From: Candidatus Methanolliviera sp. GoM_asphalt
GTDB lineage: Archaea > Halobacteriota > Methanoliparia > Methanoliparales > Methanoliparaceae
Assembly: GCA_902158745.1 (NCBI GenBank)
Contig: CABGHH010000005.1
Coordinates: 1-26,218 of the forward strand
Length of the DNA: 26,218 bases
Reading direction: 5' to 3'
The notes below the pieces were generated by a model. That model made no database searches, was not told the origin of the DNA, and saw only the letters and a program-made list of their open reading frames with translations. The position numbers and the translations under genes were made by a program. Below, one piece after another: positions 23,805 to 26,218 of this stretch. Position 1 is the first letter of the stretch, and each line of letters opens with the position of its first letter.

Positions 23805-23920
23805 ATAAAAATAGAGTTATTTTGGCATTATTTTTGCTGATATATTCTCCCGGGCTAAAGTTCCTAAAAATCTTCGATTTGCAACTACATCGGGCTTTCA
23901 TCAGCAGTAAATCAAAATCT
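23805..23920. other. Convergent spacer with T-rich stretches and hairpin-repeat fragment
   Basis: The gap separates the convergent acetolactate decarboxylase and sirtuin genes. TTATTTTGGCATTATTTTT (about 23818-23835) could act as a T-rich terminator for the plus-strand genes. AAATC-TTC-GATTT (23868-23880) is a short palindrome. The 14-mer AATCGAAGATTTTT (minus strand, 23879-23866) recurs identically on the plus strand at 25376-25389, linking it to the hairpin-repeat family. Confidence 0.4.
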
Positions 23921-24694
23921 TCAATTCATCCTCTTTACCTCTTCCACGATCTTCGGTAAGACCTCCCCGACCTTTTCGTGAATCACCACATCTGCGATCC
24001 TGTCGTAAGGTGTCGCCTCTAGGCTGATTATGACGAGCTTTGCACCACTCTTCTTGGCCAAAGGGGGCAGACTTGCAACTGGATAGACGACCAGGGAAGA
24101 TCCGACGGATAAAAATAGATCACATTTATGTGCATACTCCATCGATCTTGAGAGTGCATCTTGGGGGAGCATCTCTCCAAAAAATACAACATCTGGTTTG
24201 ATTATGCCACCACATTCACAGATCGGAGGAATTCTTTGTTGTTCCATTGCCTTGGCTAAAAATTCTTCAAATTCCATCTTCTTCCCGCAATACATACAAC
24301 TGGACGTGCGAATAGATCCGTGAATCTCAATCACGTTCCTATTTCCTGCCCTGTGATGGAGCATGTCTATATTTTGTGTTACTATACATTCGAGTTTTCC
24401 CATCTCTTCGAGTTCTGCCAATGCTTTATGCCCCTCATTTGGCTCCGCCGTGAATATCTTGGATATATCCATCCCTTCAGCAAGTTTCATGATCTCTTTC
24501 AGATCGAAGCCCGCGAGAAACGAGTTTATACTTCCAAACTTCACCGGATCGATCTTCTCCCATATCCCCGTTCCTGGACTTCTAAAATCAGGTATTCCAG
24601 ATTCTGTGGACATTCCAGCACCGCTTAATGCCACAGTCAACTTAGATTCACTTATGAGTTCTGCCACCCTTCTTATATTGTTCTTCAATTTCAT
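23921..24694 (-). CDS. NAD-dependent protein deacylase, sirtuin (Sir2) family
   Basis: An NAD+-dependent protein deacetylase/deacylase, 257 residues from the chosen start. It has the Rossmann NAD site GAGMSTESGIPDFRSPGTGIW (residues 25-45), TQNIDMLHHRAG, the catalytic His in EIHGS (H125) and a structural zinc site C133-x2-C136 with C159-x-C161. Near the end, VGSSLVVYPVASL and ISLEATPYD complete the fold. Archaeal members deacetylate targets such as Alba, but the substrate here is unknown. I prefer ATG 24694 because GAGGAG lies four bases upstream; ATG 24706 adds four residues and overlaps the phosphodiesterase stop by 3 nt. It is probably co-transcribed with that upstream gene. Confidence 0.93.
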   Translation of the reverse strand: MKLKNNIRRVAELISESKLTVALSGAGMSTESGIPDFRSPGTGIWEKIDPVKFGSINSFLAGFDLKEIMKLAEGMDISKIFTAEPNEGHKALAELEEMGKLECIVTQNIDMLHHRAGNRNVIEIHGSIRTSSCMYCGKKMEFEEFLAKAMEQQRIPPICECGGIIKPDVVFFGEMLPQDALSRSMEYAHKCDLFLSVGSSLVVYPVASLPPLAKKSGAKLVIISLEATPYDRIADVVIHEKVGEVLPKIVEEVKRMN

Positions 24695-24702
24695 CTTACT
24701 CC

Positions 24703-25158
24703 TCATATCTTTATAATCTCTCCCTCCACTGTTTCATCTATTTTTAGGATGCCATACGACTTCCTTGTCATCCCTGGATTGAAGAGCAAGAGATCACCGA
24801 TCCATTCGTTCTTTGCGCGATGCGTGTGACCATAGATTATCACGTCCACATCATCGAATCTCTTTATTATCTTCTTTTCGAGCCCAAAGGGTGATCCCCA
24901 ACCGTGGATTACGCCAATTTTTATCTCTCCCACCTTAAATTCCTCTCTTTCTGGAAGTATCTTCTTCACCTCTAACATATCCATATTTCCCCGAACCGCC
25001 ACCACCTCGTTGATCTCTCTCAACTCATTTAATAATCTTAGAGAGGTGATATCTCCCGCATGAACGACTAAATCTACTCTCTTAAGCTCCTCTATTATCT
25101 TCTCGTTGATACTTCCGATGCTATCCGCATGCGTATCTGAGATTACTCCGATCTTCAT
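24703..25158 (-). CDS. YfcE/MJ0936-type metallophosphoesterase
   Basis: A small calcineurin-like phosphodiesterase of 151 residues. All metal-binding blocks are present: ISDTHAD (D8, H10), VVHAGDI, VRGNMDM in place of GNCD/GNHD, VIHGWG and YGHTHRAK, then LLFNPG. MJ0936 and E. coli YfcE, members of the same family, hydrolyse artificial phosphodiesters; the natural substrate is not known. The start could be TTG 25161 or ATG 25158 (TTGATG), both served by GAGGTGA upstream; I chose the ATG. The stop overlaps an alternative start of the sirtuin gene, so the two are probably translated together. Confidence 0.92.
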   Translation of the reverse strand: MKIGVISDTHADSIGSINEKIIEELKRVDLVVHAGDITSLRLLNELREINEVVAVRGNMDMLEVKKILPEREEFKVGEIKIGVIHGWGSPFGLEKKIIKRFDDVDVIIYGHTHRAKNEWIGDLLLFNPGMTRKSYGILKIDETVEGEIIKI

Positions 25159-25161
25159 CAA

Positions 25162-25474
25162 TTTTTCACCTCACAAAAATAATCGTTCAAAGAGCGTATA
25201 TTTTTATCCACTTTCCTTTATTGTTTATATAATCTGCCTCAATATTAATGTTTTGTAAGACCGAAATCGTAAAATCGTAAATTGCATAACGTTTTGCAGA
25301 TAAAAGAACAACCACAAATCTCCACTATGCGAAGATTAAATTAAATAATTCAAAATCTCCTCGGCATTTTTAGCTAATCGAAGATTTTTGAGCATTCAAT
25401 TTGGGCAGAGATCCACGCGATATAGAAAGGACACCATTGGTGTTTTTAGGTTCCTGATTGCTGAAGAGTGAAAC
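25162..25474. other. 313-bp AT-rich intergenic region without a gene
   Basis: No credible ORF or RNA gene is seen. AAATCGTA is directly repeated at about 25265-25281. The 14-mer AATCGAAGATTTTT at 25376-25389 matches the fragment at 23866-23879 on the other strand and belongs to the hairpin-repeat family. ACACC-ATT-GGTGT (25431-25443) is a small palindrome followed by T's on the plus strand, but all neighbouring genes are on the minus strand, so it is unlikely to be their terminator. The AT-rich part just beyond 25190, with ATATAATC-like stretches, probably holds the phosphodiesterase promoter. Confidence 0.5.
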
Positions 25475-25885
25475 TCATCTTACCCCGCTCAAACCTTTGA
25501 GTCTCTTCTCCAAGCTTTTCTTTGACATCACACCGATTATCTGATCTACAAACTCTCCATTTTTAAAGACAAGCAGTGTTGGAATTGCCGCTATCCCGTA
25601 CTTCATTGATATTGAGCGGTTCTCATCCACGTTTAACTTTCCAAAGACAATCTCTCCTGCCCTCTCCTCTGCCAGATCTTCGATGATGGGTGCAATCATC
25701 CTGCACGGCCTACACCAGGTAGCCCAGCAATCGACCACGACCAAGGGAAATCTGCTCAGTGTCTCATCCACATTACTGTTGGTTATCAAGAGAGGCTCGC
25801 TGGGATATGTTCCCTCTTTGAAATCTGCTATGCTCTTGTACGTATCTCCGTCAATTTTTTTTGTTTTTCTTTTAAATATATTCAA
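25475..25885 (-). CDS. Thioredoxin
   Basis: A thioredoxin-fold disulfide reductase of 136 residues. The redox site is W57-C58-R59-P60-C61, and the cis-proline loop is AIPTLLVFKNG. VDENRSISMKYGI and the final SKKSLEKRL helix fit the family. It is longer than a minimal thioredoxin because of about 30 extra N-terminal residues (MNIFKRKTKKIDGDTYKSIA), basic but without a membrane segment, so it is cytoplasmic. An additional Cys53 lies just before the active site. The start is TTG 25885, supported by GGTGAT seven to eight bases upstream; there is no in-frame ATG before the domain. It follows a flavoprotein oxidoreductase gene on the same strand after 69 nt. Confidence 0.93.
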   Translation of the reverse strand: MNIFKRKTKKIDGDTYKSIADFKEGTYPSEPLLITNSNVDETLSRFPLVVVDCWATWCRPCRMIAPIIEDLAEERAGEIVFGKLNVDENRSISMKYGIAAIPTLLVFKNGEFVDQIIGVMSKKSLEKRLKGLSGVR

Positions 25886-25954
25886 TGCCTATCACCTACC
25901 TCTTTTTTCTCTGTTGAAACTTTAGCAAGATCCTTTTGTGTCAATGAGTATTCC

Positions 25955-26218
25955 TCAAAAAGGATACATCATCGTGAAAGCATCTTCAGCGGCTAATGTG
26001 ATAGGCTCTGCACTCGGTTCTGGAGACAACTCGGGCTGACCGGCGCATCTTATCGTCGTCATGTCCAATGCAGTTAGACCCTCTCTTATTACCAGAGTGA
26101 TCATATCGATGTATCTTACAGAGTAATCACTATCACTGATTATCTGTGCACCAATGATCTTCTTTGTATTCTTCTCAAAGATAAGCTTGACCGTATATGG
26201 TTTTCCGCCTTCTATCAT
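25955..26218 (-). CDS. Pyridine nucleotide-disulfide oxidoreductase, C-terminal dimerisation domain (5'-truncated)
   Basis: Only the last 87 codons are in the window. KPYTVKLIFEKNTKKIIGAQIISD and the helix IDMITLVIREGLTALDM match the dimerisation domain of FAD/NAD disulfide oxidoreductases. The region after it, TIRCAGQPELSPEPSAEPITLAAEDAF, lacks the HPT-x3-E motif of dihydrolipoamide dehydrogenase and is closer to the NADH oxidase/CoA-disulfide reductase-like branch, in which C-terminal CxxxxSP-type segments occur. The substrate is unknown. Its position upstream of thioredoxin raises the possibility of an electron donor role, but classic thioredoxin reductases lack this domain. The ATG at the window edge is not the true start. 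Confidence 0.7.
   Translation of the reverse strand: MIEGGKPYTVKLIFEKNTKKIIGAQIISDSDYSVRYIDMITLVIREGLTALDMTTIRCAGQPELSPEPSAEPITLAAEDAFTMMYPF

Noticed and set aside
25431..25446. ACACC-ATT-GGTGT hairpin followed by T's as a terminator
   Set aside because: The T-run follows on the plus strand, whereas the flanking genes are all on the minus strand; the stem is only 5 bp.
25955..26218. Dihydrolipoamide dehydrogenase (E3) partner for the E2 fragment
   Set aside because: The C-terminal region lacks the HPT-x3-E active-site motif of E3 and the gene lies over 25 kb from the E2 gene.

Overview
The window is a contiguous piece of an archaeal chromosome, most likely from an anaerobic euryarchaeal-type lineage. 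The evidence is a split RNA polymerase large subunit (A' and A''), RpoH, L30e, a short two-KH NusA, archaeal EF-2 with a diphthamide site, EF-1A, and an archaeal GTP cyclohydrolase (MptA). A class III (oxygen-sensitive) ribonucleotide reductase points to anaerobic life. RpoB is one uninterrupted polypeptide, unlike the split B''/B' of many methanogens and haloarchaea. I cannot name the lineage from sequence alone.

Layout. 1-882: the 3' end of an E2-type acyltransferase gene, then an AT-rich spacer with hairpin repeats. 883-3251: nrdD, whose stop codon is directly followed by tRNA-Lys(UUU). 3278-17722: a long same-strand transcription/translation cluster, rpoH-rpoB-rpoA1-rpoA2-rpl30e-nusA-rps12-rps7-EF2-EF1A-rps10, with very short gaps or overlaps. 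rpoA2 carries a 474-residue LAGLIDADG intein inserted in the trigger-loop motif. rpoB appears to lack a canonical start codon. 17731-21366 (minus strand): mptA, Era-like GTPase, DUF2073-type protein, small zinc-ribbon protein and amidohydrolase. 21440-23804 (plus strand): a 2-isopropylmalate-synthase-family gene overlapping a gene for an exported acetolactate decarboxylase. 23921-26218 (minus strand): sirtuin, MJ0936/YfcE-type phosphodiesterase, thioredoxin, and the 3' end of a pyridine nucleotide-disulfide oxidoreductase.

The most unusual structure is a family of short AT-rich intergenic hairpins, often a 9-bp stem with a 3-nt loop. The richest cluster (19216-19391) lies between the DUF2073 and zinc-ribbon genes. 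Read in the direction of transcription, several hairpins hold GGAG at the loop followed by AAATG, so they look like repeated stop/Shine-Dalgarno/start cassettes. They define tandem in-frame mini-ORFs of 48 and 96 nt ending in K-I-G-D-F-stop. A related copy (about 622-714) follows the E2 gene and encodes a 48-nt mini-ORF ending in K-F-G-E-F-stop. Degenerate pieces occur at 20384-20404, 23866-23880 and 25376-25389.

The central cluster supplies RNA polymerase and the core translation machinery. The mptA group combines pterin biosynthesis with a conserved but uncharacterised GTPase module. The LeuA-like/acetolactate decarboxylase pair links two enzymes around the acetolactate branch of branched-chain amino acid metabolism.
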